A DNA stretch of 64,000 nt from Alistipes sp. (GCA_017483225.1 JAFULF010000037.1:62001-126000), one strand, 5' to 3'; counted from the stretch's first letter, positions 53,097-63,341 are shown. Notes: generated by a model from the letters alone, not told the origin. Made by a program: numbers and translations.

Positions 53097-54998
53097 TTAT
53101 TTGAGCACCTTCTCGATTGAGGCGAGGTTGCGCTCGTTGTGCAACTTCTTGCCCTCGGGAGTGTAGCAGTGCTCGATACGCTCCTTGTAGAAGGCTTCTA
53201 CCTTATTACGCACAACCTTCATCGTGCTGTTTACCAATCCGTTACGCTCCGAGAACGGCTCATCGACGATTGCGAGTGCCGCAGGCAGCCAGCGGTCAGG
53301 GAACTCCTCGCCAAACTCGCCTCCCGTGCGGTACTTCTCGACCTCTGCGAGCAGGATGTCGGCAGCAGCCGAGGCCTTATCCTCGGCACCCTCTGTCGCA
53401 CGCTTCAACGCATCGGCGTTAGGCACAACGATAGCTATGGTATAAGGGTTTTGGTTGTTGTAAATCATAATCTGGTCGATGTATGGCGACTTATCGACCA
53501 TAGCCTCCTCCATACCCTCCGGGGAGTATTTCTCGCCATCGGAGGCAATCAGAAGGCTCTTGAAGCGGCCCAGCACGTAGAGGAAGCCGTCGGCGGCCAT
53601 ATAGCCCATATCGCCCGTGTAGAGCCAGCCATCCTTGACCGTCTCGGCGGTGGCCACAGGGTTCTTCCAGTAGCCCGCCATCACGTTCTCGCCCTTGATG
53701 ACAATCTCGCCCTTCTCGCCCGTAGGCAGCTCACGGCCCTCCTCGTCGAGGATGCGGATGTCGAGCGGCTGGATGAGCTTGCCCGACGAACCAAAGCGGT
53801 GCTGCTTGTCGCCCAACGAGTTGGTGGAGATGATAGGCGTAGCCTCCGAGAGGCCATAGCCCTGATACATAGGCATTCCCACGGCGTAGAAGAAACGCTG
53901 CAACTCCGAGTCGAGGAGTGCGCCTCCGCCCACGAAGAACTGCAACTCGCCACCGAAGGCCTCACGCACCTTGCTGAACAGAATCTTGTCGAAGAGGGCT
54001 ACGAGAGGTTTGAGCACGAATCTCCAACCACGGCCCTTGTGGTAGCCATCTTGGTTGTACTCGTATGCGACGGCGAGGGCAAAGCGGAAGAGTCGCTCCG
54101 TCTTCTCGCCCTTGTTGCGGATGGAGGTCTCGATGCTCTTGCGGAAGTTCTTTGCCAGAGCAGGCACCGAGAGCAGGAAGTGAGGCTTCACCTCACGGAT
54201 GTTGAGCGGCACGTTGCGCAGGGTCTCCATAGGCGTTCTGCCCACCTGTGTCGTTGCCACGGCGGCTCCGCAGGCAATCATAATATAGAAGCCGCAGACG
54301 TGCGCAAAGCAGTGGTCCAGAGGCAGGATGATGAGCGTGCGGTATGTCGGAGGGATGCTGATGCGTGTCAGCGCCTGCTCGACATTCGCCGTGTAGTTGC
54401 GGTGTGTGAGCACCACACCCTTCGGGTCGGCAGTTGTGCCGGAGGTGTAGGTGATGGTTGCGTAGTCGTCGTTCTGCAACGCCTGACCGATGGCGAGGAA
54501 CTCCTCACGGTGCTCCGCCAAGTGCTTGTCGCCCAATGCTTTGAGTGACGAGAGCAACATCTCGCCCTCCTCCAACTCCGTATCCTCGTTGAATACGATG
54601 ATGTTTTTCAGCAGGGGCAGCTGCTCCTTGATATGGCGAATCTTCGGCAGCTGATACTTCGATACGAAGATGGTCGCAACGTCGGCGTGGTTAAGGCGGA
54701 AGAGCAGGTCGTTAGCCTCCTCCAACTTGATTGAGAGAGGTACGCTCACGGCACCTGCGTAGAGGAGTCCCAGCTCCGAGATAATCCAGTTGTTGCAACC
54801 CTCGGCAAGGATTGACACGGTCTGCTTGGGAGCAACGCCCAGCGCAGCCAAGCCGGCACCTATGCGCAGAGCCTCCTGCTTGACCTCGGCATACGAGGTG
54901 TTCTCGAATGCCTTGTCGCACTTCTCCATAAGGAAGGTCTTGTCGCCATACTTGACAACCGACTCCTCAAAGAGGTCTATAAGAGTTCTTTTAGCCAT
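53097..54998 (-). CDS. Long-chain acyl-CoA synthetase (AMP-forming)
   Basis: A 633-aa adenylate-forming ligase of the FadD15/FAA branch. The nucleotide loop is TYTSGTTADPKGVVLTHRN. LPLDHCFAHVCGFY, GLSEATPIIS, KGENVMAGYWKNP, YTGDMGYMAADGFLYVLGR and the late GEKYSPEGMEEAM motif are all present. It activates fatty acids for lipid synthesis or degradation. It follows lepA by 12 bp on the same strand. The stop codon is 41 bp upstream of the tRNA-Gly 5' end. Confidence 0.93.
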   Translation of the reverse strand: MAKRTLIDLFEESVVKYGDKTFLMEKCDKAFENTSYAEVKQEALRIGAGLAALGVAPKQTVSILAEGCNNWIISELGLLYAGAVSVPLSIKLEEANDLLFRLNHADVATIFVSKYQLPKIRHIKEQLPLLKNIIVFNEDTELEEGEMLLSSLKALGDKHLAEHREEFLAIGQALQNDDYATITYTSGTTADPKGVVLTHRNYTANVEQALTRISIPPTYRTLIILPLDHCFAHVCGFYIMIACGAAVATTQVGRTPMETLRNVPLNIREVKPHFLLSVPALAKNFRKSIETSIRNKGEKTERLFRFALAVAYEYNQDGYHKGRGWRFVLKPLVALFDKILFSKVREAFGGELQFFVGGGALLDSELQRFFYAVGMPMYQGYGLSEATPIISTNSLGDKQHRFGSSGKLIQPLDIRILDEEGRELPTGEKGEIVIKGENVMAGYWKNPVATAETVKDGWLYTGDMGYMAADGFLYVLGRFKSLLIASDGEKYSPEGMEEAMVDKSPYIDQIMIYNNQNPYTIAIVVPNADALKRATEGAEDKASAAADILLAEVEKYRTGGEFGEEFPDRWLPAALAIVDEPFSERNGLVNSTMKVVRNKVEAFYKERIEHCYTPEGKKLHNERNLASIEKVLK

Positions 54999-55010
54999 TG
55001 TTATTCTGTT

Positions 55011-56801
55011 TTAATCCATCTTCAATACTGCGAGGAACGCCGACTGTGGCACCTGCACGGAGCCAATCTGGCGCATACGCTTCTTACCCGCCTTCTGCTT
55101 TTCGAGCAGCTTGCGCTTACGTGAGATGTCGCCACCGTAACACTTGGCGGTCACATCCTTACGCACCGCCTTGACGGTCTCTCGGGCGATAATCTTCGAG
55201 CCGATAGCCGCCTGAATGGCGATGTCGAACTGCTGACGAGGTATCAGCTCTTTGAGCTTCTCGCACATCTTGCGGCCGAAGTCGTATGCGTGGTCGGCAT
55301 ATATGAGCGACGAGAGCGCATCGACAGGCTCGCCATTGAGCAGTATATCGAGCTTTGCGAGTTTACTTGCCTCGTATCCGGTGCGGTGGTAGTCGAAGGA
55401 GGCGTAGCCCTTCGATATGCTCTTCAACTTGTCGTAGAAGTCGAAGACAATCTCCGACAGCGGCATCTCGAAGTTGACCTCCACACGGTCGGTGGTGATG
55501 TATGTCTGGTTCTTCATCACGCCACGCTTGTCGATGCAGAGTTTGAGCACGTTACCGAGGAAGTCGGTCTTGGTGATGACCTGCGCAAGGATGTACGGCT
55601 CCTCAATCTTGGCAATCTTGGTAACCTCGGGCAGTCCCGACGGGTTGTGCACCTCGACAACATCTCCCGAGGTGGTGGTTATGCGATACGACACGTTAGG
55701 CACGGTCGTGATGACATCCATATTGAACTCACGGTACAGACGCTCCTGAATAATCTCCATATGGAGCAGGCCGAGGAATCCGCAACGGAAACCGAAGCCG
55801 AGGGCGAGCGAACTCTCCGGCTCGAAGGTGAGCGACGCATCGTTGAGCTGCAACTTTTCGAGCGATGCTCGCAAGTCCTCATATTGGTCGGCCTCTACGG
55901 GATATACGCCGGCAAAGACCATAGGCTTGACATCCTCGAAGCCGGCGATAGCCTCCTTGCAAGGTGCTGCTACCGAGGTGATTGTATCTCCTACCTTAAT
56001 CTCTCGGGAGTTCTTGATGCCCGAGCAGATGTAGCCCACATCGCCCGCCTTAATCTCGTTGCGAGGCTGCATTTTGAGTTTCAGCACGCCAACCTCGTCG
56101 GCATCGTACTCGCTGCCGGTGTTGAAGAACTTGACCAGCTGTCCCTTCGAAATCTTGCCGTTGAAGACACGGAAGTAGGCAATAACACCACGGAACGGGT
56201 TGAATACCGAGTCGAAGATGAGTGCCTGCAAAGGCTCGTTCTCGTCGCCCTGCGGAGCAGGTATGCGGTTGACGATAGCCTCCAACACCTCATCCACACC
56301 CTCGCCGGTCTTTCCCGATGCGCAGAGGATGTCGTCGTGGTCGCAGCCGAGCAAATCGACAACTTGGTCCTTGACCTCGTCCACCATCGCCGACTCCATA
56401 TCAATCTTGTTGAGTACAGGTATGATTTCCAAGTCGTTGCCAAGGGCGAGGTAGAGGTTCGAGATGGTCTGCGCCTGAATACCCTGCGTAGCATCCACCA
56501 CAAGCAGTGCGCCCTCGCAGGAGGCTATGGCACGTGAAACCTCGTAGGAGAAATCGACGTGTCCCGGGGTGTCGATAAGGTTCAGAACATACTTCTCGCC
56601 GCTACGAGCCGTATATTCCATCTGTATTGCGTGGCTCTTGATGGTGATACCCTTCTCACGTTCAAGGTCCATATCGTCTAACACCTGCGCCTGCATCTCA
56701 CGCTGGTTGAGCGTATTGGTCATTTCGAGCAGACGGTCTGCGAGTGTCGATTTTCCGTGGTCTATGTGTGCAATTATGCAAAAATTTCTAATGTGCTTCA
56801 T
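55011..56801 (-). CDS. lepA: Elongation factor 4 (LepA)
   Basis: A 596-aa ribosome-bound GTPase. G1 [18 protein letters not shown], switch [16 protein letters not shown]3 [11 protein letters not shown] and G4 NKID are intact. The C-terminal domain unique to LepA ends in [23 protein letters not shown]. Normal size (about 600 aa). A full promoter lies inside the end of ubiA (56810-56840). Upstream of and probably cotranscribed with the acyl-CoA synthetase. Confidence 0.97.
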   Translation of the reverse strand: MKHIRNFCIIAHIDHGKSTLADRLLEMTNTLNQREMQAQVLDDMDLEREKGITIKSHAIQMEYTARSGEKYVLNLIDTPGHVDFSYEVSRAIASCEGALLVVDATQGIQAQTISNLYLALGNDLEIIPVLNKIDMESAMVDEVKDQVVDLLGCDHDDILCASGKTGEGVDEVLEAIVNRIPAPQGDENEPLQALIFDSVFNPFRGVIAYFRVFNGKISKGQLVKFFNTGSEYDADEVGVLKLKMQPRNEIKAGDVGYICSGIKNSREIKVGDTITSVAAPCKEAIAGFEDVKPMVFAGVYPVEADQYEDLRASLEKLQLNDASLTFEPESSLALGFGFRCGFLGLLHMEIIQERLYREFNMDVITTVPNVSYRITTTSGDVVEVHNPSGLPEVTKIAKIEEPYILAQVITKTDFLGNVLKLCIDKRGVMKNQTYITTDRVEVNFEMPLSEIVFDFYDKLKSISKGYASFDYHRTGYEASKLAKLDILLNGEPVDALSSLIYADHAYDFGRKMCEKLKELIPRQQFDIAIQAAIGSKIIARETVKAVRKDVTAKCYGGDISRKRKLLEKQKAGKKRMRQIGSVQVPQSAFLAVLKMD

Positions 56802-56809
56802 AACGTGCG

Positions 56810-56840
56810 CAAAGATACCTTATTTTATTAGAAATGCAAA
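56810..56840 (-). promoter_or_regulatory. Promoter of lepA
   Basis: Minus-strand TTTG (56840-56837), a 19-nt spacer and TATCTTTG (56817-56810). The -33 element lies within the last codons of the ubiA-like gene. The -7 box is 8 nt from the lepA ATG. Confidence 0.72.
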
Positions 56841-57703
56841 ATCAAACTCAAAATAATGCACGTTGCGAGTGTGGTACTTGCCAATCCGTTCAGCGTGCCG
56901 AAGGCGATTCCTATGGAGCGTTGGCGTGTCGGCGTGACCAAGATATGCTCCAAGATGATGCATCCGCAGAAGAGGGCAACGCCGAGCCATAGCAGCCAAT
57001 TCTGCGGGCAGTAGAGGGCGAAGCCTATGAGCGAGGCTATGCTTACGACGTGGAGCGCAATGCTTATGTAGAGGGAGGTTGCGACGGAGAACTTCGAGGG
57101 GATGGAGTGCAACCCGTTCTCACGGTCGAAATCTCTGTCTTGCAGGGCGTAGATTATGTCGAAGCCGCCGCACCACGTGAGCACCAGAAGCGACAGCAGG
57201 CAGGGTGCGAATGTGAGCGTTCCGGTCACGGCGATATAGGCTCCGGCAGGGGCAATTCCGAGCGAAAGCCCAAGCACGAGGTGTGCCAGAGAGGTAAACC
57301 TCTTGCAGTAACTATACGCCATTACAACAAGCAGAGCCACAGGCGATAACACCGCTGTAAGTAAATTGATGCTTGAAGCGGTTGCGATGAAGCAGAGGGC
57401 GTTCACCACGACGAATATCACGGCGTTGCGAGGCGAGATTTTTCCTGCCGGAATCTCACGTTCTGCCGTGCGGGGATTCTGCTTGTCGATGTGGCGGTCT
57501 GCCCAGCGGTTGAAGCCCATAGCCACGTTGCGGGCGAAGACCATACAGAGCACTACTTGCAGCAGGAGCCACCACGAGAACTCGGCATCGGTCGTTTTCA
57601 GTGCAAAGGTGAAGGCGATGAGTGCAAATGGCATCGCAAAGATTGTGTGGGCAAACTTCACAAGCCCCATATAGTCGCCTATGGTAGATAGAATACGTTT
57701 CAT
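56828..57703 (-). CDS. UbiA family prenyltransferase (MqnP-like)
   Basis: A 291-aa integral membrane prenyltransferase with about eight helices. Both prenyl-diphosphate Asp motifs are present: NRWADRHIDKQNPRTA (residues 65-80) and DIIYALQDRDFDREN (about 185-200), with the REIPAG box between. This subtype joins a polyprenyl chain to an aromatic acid. In many Bacteroidota lacking ubiquinone, such a UbiA is thought to act in the futalosine route to menaquinone (MqnP); that is inferred from the family. -7 box TACCTTTG at 57709-57716, 5 nt before the start. Divergent from pheT. Confidence 0.85.
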   Translation of the reverse strand: MKRILSTIGDYMGLVKFAHTIFAMPFALIAFTFALKTTDAEFSWWLLLQVVLCMVFARNVAMGFNRWADRHIDKQNPRTAEREIPAGKISPRNAVIFVVVNALCFIATASSINLLTAVLSPVALLVVMAYSYCKRFTSLAHLVLGLSLGIAPAGAYIAVTGTLTFAPCLLSLLVLTWCGGFDIIYALQDRDFDRENGLHSIPSKFSVATSLYISIALHVVSIASLIGFALYCPQNWLLWLGVALFCGCIILEHILVTPTRQRSIGIAFGTLNGLASTTLATCIILSLILHF

Positions 57704-57708
57704 AGGGA

Positions 57709-57716
57709 CAAAGGTA
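57709..57716 (-). promoter_or_regulatory. -7 box of the ubiA-like gene
   Basis: TACCTTTG on the minus strand, only 5 nt from the ATG, so the message is almost leaderless. Confidence 0.55.
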
Positions 57717-57755
57717 CAAAGTAATTTTCAAATTTGTGATTTTTGAATCCCGAAT

Positions 57756-57786
57756 TTTGAATTTCTAATAAAATAAGGTATCTTTG
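57756..57786 (+). promoter_or_regulatory. Promoter of pheT
   Basis: TTTG (57756-57759), a 19-nt spacer and TATCTTTG (57779-57786). The ATG is 29 nt further on. Confidence 0.75.
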
Positions 57787-57815
57787 CGGGATTAACGGAC
57801 ATAAACGACAAAACT

Positions 57816-60284
57816 ATGAATATTTCTTTCAATTGGCTTAAAAATTACATTGACCTCGACCTGTCGGCGGAGCAGACCGCAAAGGTGCTTACCGATATAG
57901 GTTTGGAGGTAGAGGGTTTCGAGAAGGTGGAGACCATCCGTGGCGGATTGGCCGGCGTTGTTGTCGGCGAGGTGCTCACGTGTGAGGAGCATCCCGACTC
58001 CGACCACCTGCACATTACTACCGTGGATGTTGGTGCGGAGGCTCCGCTCAACATTGTGTGTGGTGCAGCCAACTGCCGTCAGGGGTTGAAGGTTATGTGT
58101 GCCACCGTGGGCGCAGTGCTCTACCCTGATGGAGGCACCGAGGAGTTCAAAATCAAGCGTAGCAAGATTCGTGGCGTAGAGTCGCTCGGTATGCTCTGTG
58201 CGGAGGATGAGCTCGGCATCGGTCACGACCACGCCGGCATCATCGAGTTGCCGGAGACGGCCGTTGTGGGTACGCCGGCCAAGGAGTACTACAACATTCA
58301 GGATGACTACCTCATCGCCATCGGCCTCACGCCAAACCGTGCAGATGCCGCCTCACATATCGGCGTAGCACGTGACTTGGCTGCCTACCTGCGTGCGCAG
58401 GGCAAGGAGGTGTCGCTCCGACTCCCTTCGGTGGAGGAGTTTGCGGTGGATAACCACGACTTGAAGATAGATGTTCAGGTGCAGAATACGACGGCCTGCC
58501 CTCGCTATGCGGGCGTGACGGTCAAGGGTTGCAAGATTGCCCCGTCGCCGGAGTGGATGCAGAACTACCTGCGTGCCGCAGGCATCAACCCGAAGAACAA
58601 CCTCGTCGATATCACCAACTTCGTTCTGTTCGAGTTGGGACAGCCTCTGCACGCCTTCGATGCGGATAAAATCGGTGGCGGACAGATTGTCGTTAAGTGC
58701 TGCGACGAGGCCACCCCGTTTGTGACGCTGGATGGTGTGGAGCGCAAGCTCTCCTCGGCAGACCTTATGATTTGCTCGGCGGAGGAGCCTATGTGTATCG
58801 CCGGCGTATTCGGAGGCTTGGAGTCGGGCATTAGCGACACGACGACCAACGTATTTATCGAGAGCGCATACTTTAACCCTGTCTCGGTGCGTAAGACGGC
58901 AAAGCGTCACGGTCTGAATACCGACTCGTCGTTCCGCTTCGAGCGAGGTATCGACCCTAATATGCAGGTATATGCCTTGAAGCGTGCCGCACTCCTGATG
59001 AAGGAGTTGGCAGGTGGCGAGATTTCGAGCGAGATTATCGACTGCTACCCTGCCCCTATCGAGGATTTCCGCTTCGACTTCTCCCTCGCTCGTGCCAAGT
59101 CGCTCATCGGCAAGGATATTCCGGATGAGACGATACGAATGATTATCGCCGCTCTGGACGTGAAGGTCGAGAAGGAGGAGAATGGTGTGCTGTCGGTTGC
59201 TGTGCCGCCATACCGAGTGGATGTGCAGCGTGAGGCAGACCTCATTGAGGATGTGCTGCGTATCTACGGATATAACAACGTGGAGATTCCGTCGCACGTG
59301 AACTCTACCCTCTCGTATGTTCAGAAGCCTGACCGTACCCGTCTGGTGAACCTCGTGTCGGACTTCCTGACCGCACGTGGCTATACGGAGATAATGTCCA
59401 ACTCGTTGACCAAGGCCTCCTACTACGAGGGCTTGCAGGCCTACAAGGCGGAGAATTGTGTCAAGATTCTCAACCCGCTGAGTGCCGACCTGAATGTTAT
59501 GCGCCAGACACTGCTCTTCAATACGATGGAGGCAATCGAGCTCAACGCCAACCGTCGTAACGGCGACCTTAAACTCTACGAGTTCGGCAACTGTTACTAC
59601 TACAATCCGGAGCGTCTGAGCGAGGAGTCGGAGGGCCATCTTGCCGCCTACTCGGAGAACTATCGCCTCGCTATTGCGGTGACGGGTGCCGCTACGCCGC
59701 AGTCGTGGAATACGAAGGCGGAGCGCACGTCGTTCTATACGCTGCGTGGTGCCGTGGAGCTGTTGCTGCGCCGCTTTGGCCTTGATATCTATGCGCTCAA
59801 ATGTGAGAGTGTCGATAGCGACCTCTTCGGCGATGCCGTACAGCTCTATCTCAACAATAAGCCGCTGTTGCAGATGGGGCAGGTGTCAAACCGTATCTGC
59901 AAGATTTTCGACTTGAAGCAGGAGGTGTTCTTCGCCGAGGTGGACTTCGACCTGCTGCTTAAAGCGACCCGCAAGCATAAGATTACGGCGCAGGAGCTGT
60001 CGAAGTATCCGGAGGTTAAGCGTGACCTTGCACTGCTCGTGGATAAGGATGTGACCTTCTCCCGCCTGCGTGATATCGCCTTCGCTACGGAGCGCAAGCT
60101 GCTCAAAAGCGTGGCTCTGTTCGATGTCTATGAGGGGGATAAGTTGCCGGAGGGCAAGAAGTCCTATGCGTTGAGCTTCATCCTCGAAGATAAGAACCAG
60201 ACGCTGACCGATAAGGCTATCGAGCGCACGATGACCGCCTTGCAGACCGCCTTCGAGAAGCAGACCGGCGCAACTATTCGATAG
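57816..60284 (+). CDS. pheT: Phenylalanyl-tRNA synthetase beta subunit
   Basis: An 822-aa large subunit of the alpha2-beta2 enzyme. The N-terminal helix NISFNWLKNYIDLDLS is followed by the EMAP/tRNA-binding domain (VVVGEVLTCEEHPDSDHLHI), the B3/B4 editing domains, B5, the catalytic-like core (with YTEIMSNSLTK) and the C-terminal FDX-ACB anticodon domain (SKYPEVKRDLALLVDKDV to KSYALSFILEDKNQTL). Full length. No pheS in the window. Divergent from the ubiA-like gene. Confidence 0.96.
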   Translation: MNISFNWLKNYIDLDLSAEQTAKVLTDIGLEVEGFEKVETIRGGLAGVVVGEVLTCEEHPDSDHLHITTVDVGAEAPLNIVCGAANCRQGLKVMCATVGAVLYPDGGTEEFKIKRSKIRGVESLGMLCAEDELGIGHDHAGIIELPETAVVGTPAKEYYNIQDDYLIAIGLTPNRADAASHIGVARDLAAYLRAQGKEVSLRLPSVEEFAVDNHDLKIDVQVQNTTACPRYAGVTVKGCKIAPSPEWMQNYLRAAGINPKNNLVDITNFVLFELGQPLHAFDADKIGGGQIVVKCCDEATPFVTLDGVERKLSSADLMICSAEEPMCIAGVFGGLESGISDTTTNVFIESAYFNPVSVRKTAKRHGLNTDSSFRFERGIDPNMQVYALKRAALLMKELAGGEISSEIIDCYPAPIEDFRFDFSLARAKSLIGKDIPDETIRMIIAALDVKVEKEENGVLSVAVPPYRVDVQREADLIEDVLRIYGYNNVEIPSHVNSTLSYVQKPDRTRLVNLVSDFLTARGYTEIMSNSLTKASYYEGLQAYKAENCVKILNPLSADLNVMRQTLLFNTMEAIELNANRRNGDLKLYEFGNCYYYNPERLSEESEGHLAAYSENYRLAIAVTGAATPQSWNTKAERTSFYTLRGAVELLLRRFGLDIYALKCESVDSDLFGDAVQLYLNNKPLLQMGQVSNRICKIFDLKQEVFFAEVDFDLLLKATRKHKITAQELSKYPEVKRDLALLVDKDVTFSRLRDIAFATERKLLKSVALFDVYEGDKLPEGKKSYALSFILEDKNQTLTDKAIERTMTALQTAFEKQTGATIR

Positions 60285-60304
60285 TTTGCCTGTATAGTAG
60301 AGTT

Positions 60305-60338
60305 AAGGGCTGTCCGACCGTGCGGTTCGACAGCCCTT
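60305..60338 (+). terminator. Terminator of pheT
   Basis: AAGGGCTGTC (60305-60314) pairs with GACAGCCCTT (60329-60338); the loop can pair further (GACC/GGTT). It is followed by TCTCGTTT. It may also serve the convergent GH20 gene. Confidence 0.75.
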
Positions 60339-60379
60339 CTCGTTTATCGTATTTTCAGCGGGGCTATGACCACGTTGTA

Positions 60380-62503
60380 CTAGGCATCGCTGCGGTCGGT
60401 GGCGACGATGCGCAGTGCGTGTAGCGGCTTGGTCGGGCGGAGCACTGCCCCACCATCCACAAGCTCCGCCGTGCGCTCAAAGCACTTGCCGTCGTAGCTG
60501 ACCTCCACGTAGCCCGAGAGCAGGAGGTTGCGGCGCAGGTGGATATGCCCCGTCTGCGCTATAATCTCTTGGCAGGAGAGCGGCTTCGTGAAGCGGTACT
60601 CTATCCAGTCTCCCTTGTGGGCGGCACGTGTGGTGCGGGCTGTGGCGTTGGTGTACTTGGCGACATTCTCCAATGGCGACCTCTGCGATACCGGCATCGA
60701 GGTTGTGACGACAACGGGCGGCGTGAGCATCTTGTGGTACTCGTTGCTACCTGCCCAGCGGCTGTGGGCTGTGCCGTATTGGCTGCGGAAGACGATGTGG
60801 CGAGAGTCGCTGCACGTGAGGGGCTTGGTGTAGCGGGAGGTTCTGCCCGTGCGCTCATCCTTATAATATAAGGTGGAGCCGTCATCCACCGTGGCGGATA
60901 GTGTGCCGTCGGCGTACTCGACCCTCGGCGTTTGCAGACGAAAGGCGATGCCCATATTGCACATACGGTCGTAGTGGTTGGTAGTCAGCACTTTGTAAAA
61001 CTCCTCCCACGAGCGTTTGCGCTCTCCGCACCACGCAATCTCGGCTACGGAGCAGAGGCGTGGGAAGAGCATATAGTCGAGGTAGTCGTTGCTCTCGGGG
61101 TTGTTGGCGATGTATATCTCGCTGAAAAACGAGGCCTCAATGCCCGCAACCTTCGCTATCTCGGACTGACTCATACCCTGCTTGGCGAGGTCGAAGGAGA
61201 GAGTCTGCTTTGCGTCGAATATCGCCGCCCAGTTGTGCCCCTCCTCGTATGGCGACTGCTTCATATCCATATAGAAGTACTGCCCCGGCATTACGATTGT
61301 CGGGTAGCCTGCGTTGGTCGCCTCACGGCACTTCTTGATGCTCTGCCAGCCATATACACGGGTCGTCTTTGGGAGCAGTCCTCCCTCTATGCCCTCGTTC
61401 CATACGGCCGGTTTCTTGCCGTATTTTGCGAGTATATTGGTCACCTCGGCGATGAAGTAGTCCTCAATCTGCGCCTCGTTTTTGAGCCCCTTCTCTTCTT
61501 TCAGACGTTGGCAGTCGGGGCACTTGCGCCACTGCGACATACTCACCTCGTCGCCGCCAATGTGGATGTACTCCGACGTGAAAATCGTGCTCAATTCCCG
61601 TATAATGTCCTCAATCAGAGCGTAGTTGCTCGGCTTGGCAGCGCACCATACGTTGCGGATGTCCAGCCCGTTGGTGGTCGAGGTGTCGGGGGTGTAGTTG
61701 CAGAGGATGTCGGGGTGTATGGCTCCGAGGGCCTTGCTGTGCCCCGGCATATCTATCTCGGGGATGACCTCGATGTTGCGGGCGGCGGCGTATGCTACGA
61801 TGTCACGCAGCTGCTCCTGCGTGTAGTAGCCGCCCCACTTCTCGTCGAACTTCGCATAGCGTGGATGCACGGGCGAGTCGCCACCTCGGAAGCCTCCGAT
61901 TGTGGCAAATTCGGGGTGCGACTTCAACTCGATACGCCACCCCTCATCATCGGTGAGATGGAAGTGTAACTTGTTGAATTTGTGGTATGCAAGCAGGTCT
62001 ATATAACGCTTTACTCTATCTGCCGGAATCCACGTTCTCGCCACGTCGAGCATAAAGCCTCGGTAGTTGTATGCCGGAGCGTCGAGGATGTCGCAGCAGG
62101 CCACCTCCAACGGCAGTCTTGCCCGCTTGCCATAGACCTCCGGCGGGAGCATCTGCAAGAGCGTCTGCACGCCGTTGAACAAGCCTCCGTAGCTACCGCC
62201 GACGATGCGGATGTTGTGGCGGTCGATGGTCAGACGGTACTGCTCCGCCGCCATACGAGGGTTTATGCCGAGGAGAAGGTCGCCCGGCATCGCCTTCGAT
62301 GAACTCAATATCTGCTTGAAGGGGAGGTATTCGAGCAGGTACATAGCCACCCCACGAGCCTCCGGAGCATAGACAAGTGCGCTCTTTGTCGTGAGGGAGA
62401 AGTGTCCGCTCTCCGCCCTCTCGGACTCAACCTTCGGTATTACGCTGCCGGCAAAAGCGATACGTGTCGCCAGCAACATCATAAAAAGCAATCTAAGTTT
62501 CAT
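60380..62503 (-). CDS. Exported GH20 beta-N-acetylhexosaminidase
   Basis: A 707-aa glycoside hydrolase. The signal peptide (1-18) ends AFAG. Domain 2 (about 20-140) precedes the GH20 barrel, with RGFMLDVARTWIP, KLHFHLTDDEGWRIE and the catalytic pair D318-E319 in HIGGDEVSMSQW. The Trp-rich substrate residues GHNWAAIF and AEIAWCG follow. The C-terminal 150 residues look like an F5/8-type carbohydrate-binding module. It removes terminal GlcNAc or GalNAc from mucin-type or chitin-type glycans, probably in the periplasm or at the surface. Its -7 box overlaps the mazG promoter. Confidence 0.93.
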   Translation of the reverse strand: MKLRLLFMMLLATRIAFAGSVIPKVESERAESGHFSLTTKSALVYAPEARGVAMYLLEYLPFKQILSSSKAMPGDLLLGINPRMAAEQYRLTIDRHNIRIVGGSYGGLFNGVQTLLQMLPPEVYGKRARLPLEVACCDILDAPAYNYRGFMLDVARTWIPADRVKRYIDLLAYHKFNKLHFHLTDDEGWRIELKSHPEFATIGGFRGGDSPVHPRYAKFDEKWGGYYTQEQLRDIVAYAAARNIEVIPEIDMPGHSKALGAIHPDILCNYTPDTSTTNGLDIRNVWCAAKPSNYALIEDIIRELSTIFTSEYIHIGGDEVSMSQWRKCPDCQRLKEEKGLKNEAQIEDYFIAEVTNILAKYGKKPAVWNEGIEGGLLPKTTRVYGWQSIKKCREATNAGYPTIVMPGQYFYMDMKQSPYEEGHNWAAIFDAKQTLSFDLAKQGMSQSEIAKVAGIEASFFSEIYIANNPESNDYLDYMLFPRLCSVAEIAWCGERKRSWEEFYKVLTTNHYDRMCNMGIAFRLQTPRVEYADGTLSATVDDGSTLYYKDERTGRTSRYTKPLTCSDSRHIVFRSQYGTAHSRWAGSNEYHKMLTPPVVVTTSMPVSQRSPLENVAKYTNATARTTRAAHKGDWIEYRFTKPLSCQEIIAQTGHIHLRRNLLLSGYVEVSYDGKCFERTAELVDGGAVLRPTKPLHALRIVATDRSDA

Positions 62504-62525
62504 CTTTGCGTTAAAATATTTAACA

Positions 62526-62542
62526 CAAAATTAGTATATTTG
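62526..62542. promoter_or_regulatory. Back-to-back -7 boxes for GH20 and mazG
   Basis: Minus-strand TAATTTTG (62533-62526) and plus-strand TATATTTG (62535-62542) are separated by one base, so transcription of the two genes is likely to be mutually exclusive at this point. No clear -33 elements were found at standard spacing. Confidence 0.6.
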
Positions 62543-62567
62543 TGGCAAATTTGCAATCCGAACAGTT

Positions 62568-63341
62568 ATGAATAAGAAATTGGAGGCTACGGCACGCCTG
62601 CTCGAAGTGATGGATACGCTCCGAGAGCAGTGCCCGTGGGATAGGGAGCAGACCTTCGAGTCGCTGCGCAAGAACACCATAGAGGAGACTTTTGAGCTTA
62701 CGGATGCCATCACCGATGGCGATATGGAGGGCATCAAGGAGGAACTGGGCGACGTGCTGTTGCACGTGGTCTTCTACTCGAAGATGGCCGACGAGCAGGG
62801 AGCCTTCGACTATGCCGACGTGTGCAACGCACTGTGTGATAAGCTGATATATCGTCATCCGCACGTCTATGGCGATGTGCTGGCGGACTCTTCCGACGAG
62901 GTTAAGCAGAATTGGGAGGCGTTGAAACTGCGCAAGAAGGCCCGCAAGAGCGGCATCCTCGGCGGAGTGCCTCGCTCGCTGCCCGCTATGGTCAAGGCGT
63001 TCCGTGTCAGCGAGAAGGCTGCTTCGGCAGGCTTCGACTGGGAGAAGGCGGAGGATGTATGGGCAAAGGTCAAGGAGGAGGTTGCGGAGGTGGAGGCCGA
63101 GATGGCCGCCTCGGACAAGGAGCGTATGGAGGGCGAGATTGGCGACCTCTTCTTCGCTCTGATAAACGCCTGCCGACTCTATGGCATCGACCCCGAGAAT
63201 GCTTTGGAACGCACGAATAAGAAGTTTATACGTCGTTTCAACCACGTGGAGTTCCGTGTGGCAGAGCAGGGTAAGATGGTCAGCGACACCCCGTTGGAGG
63301 AGCTCGAAAGCTACTGGCAAGAGGCAAAGAGTAATGCATAA
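62568..63341 (+). CDS. mazG: MazG nucleoside triphosphate pyrophosphohydrolase
   Basis: A 257-aa all-alpha NTP pyrophosphatase with two MazG domains. The metal site E39-E40-x2-E43 with E59-x2-D62 (NTIEETFELTDAI and IKEELGDVLLHVV) is intact in the first domain. The second domain (about 125-240) has the matching VKEEVAEVEAEMA and EGEIGDLFFALINACR. It removes abnormal NTPs and can lower (p)ppGpp levels in some bacteria. Single gene with its own promoter and terminator. Confidence 0.95.
   Translation: MNKKLEATARLLEVMDTLREQCPWDREQTFESLRKNTIEETFELTDAITDGDMEGIKEELGDVLLHVVFYSKMADEQGAFDYADVCNALCDKLIYRHPHVYGDVLADSSDEVKQNWEALKLRKKARKSGILGGVPRSLPAMVKAFRVSEKAASAGFDWEKAEDVWAKVKEEVAEVEAEMAASDKERMEGEIGDLFFALINACRLYGIDPENALERTNKKFIRRFNHVEFRVAEQGKMVSDTPLEELESYWQEAKSNA

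Noticed and set aside
53139..54548. 469-codon frame opposite the acyl-CoA synthetase
   Set aside because: Antisense shadow of a fully motif-supported gene; no promoter.
55290..56537. 415-codon frame opposite lepA
   Set aside because: Antisense shadow. LepA is intact on the minus strand.
58353..59639. 428-codon frame opposite pheT
   Set aside because: Antisense shadow; no start signal and no recognisable domain.
60932..61969. 345-codon frame opposite the GH20 gene
   Set aside because: Antisense shadow of a catalytically intact hydrolase.
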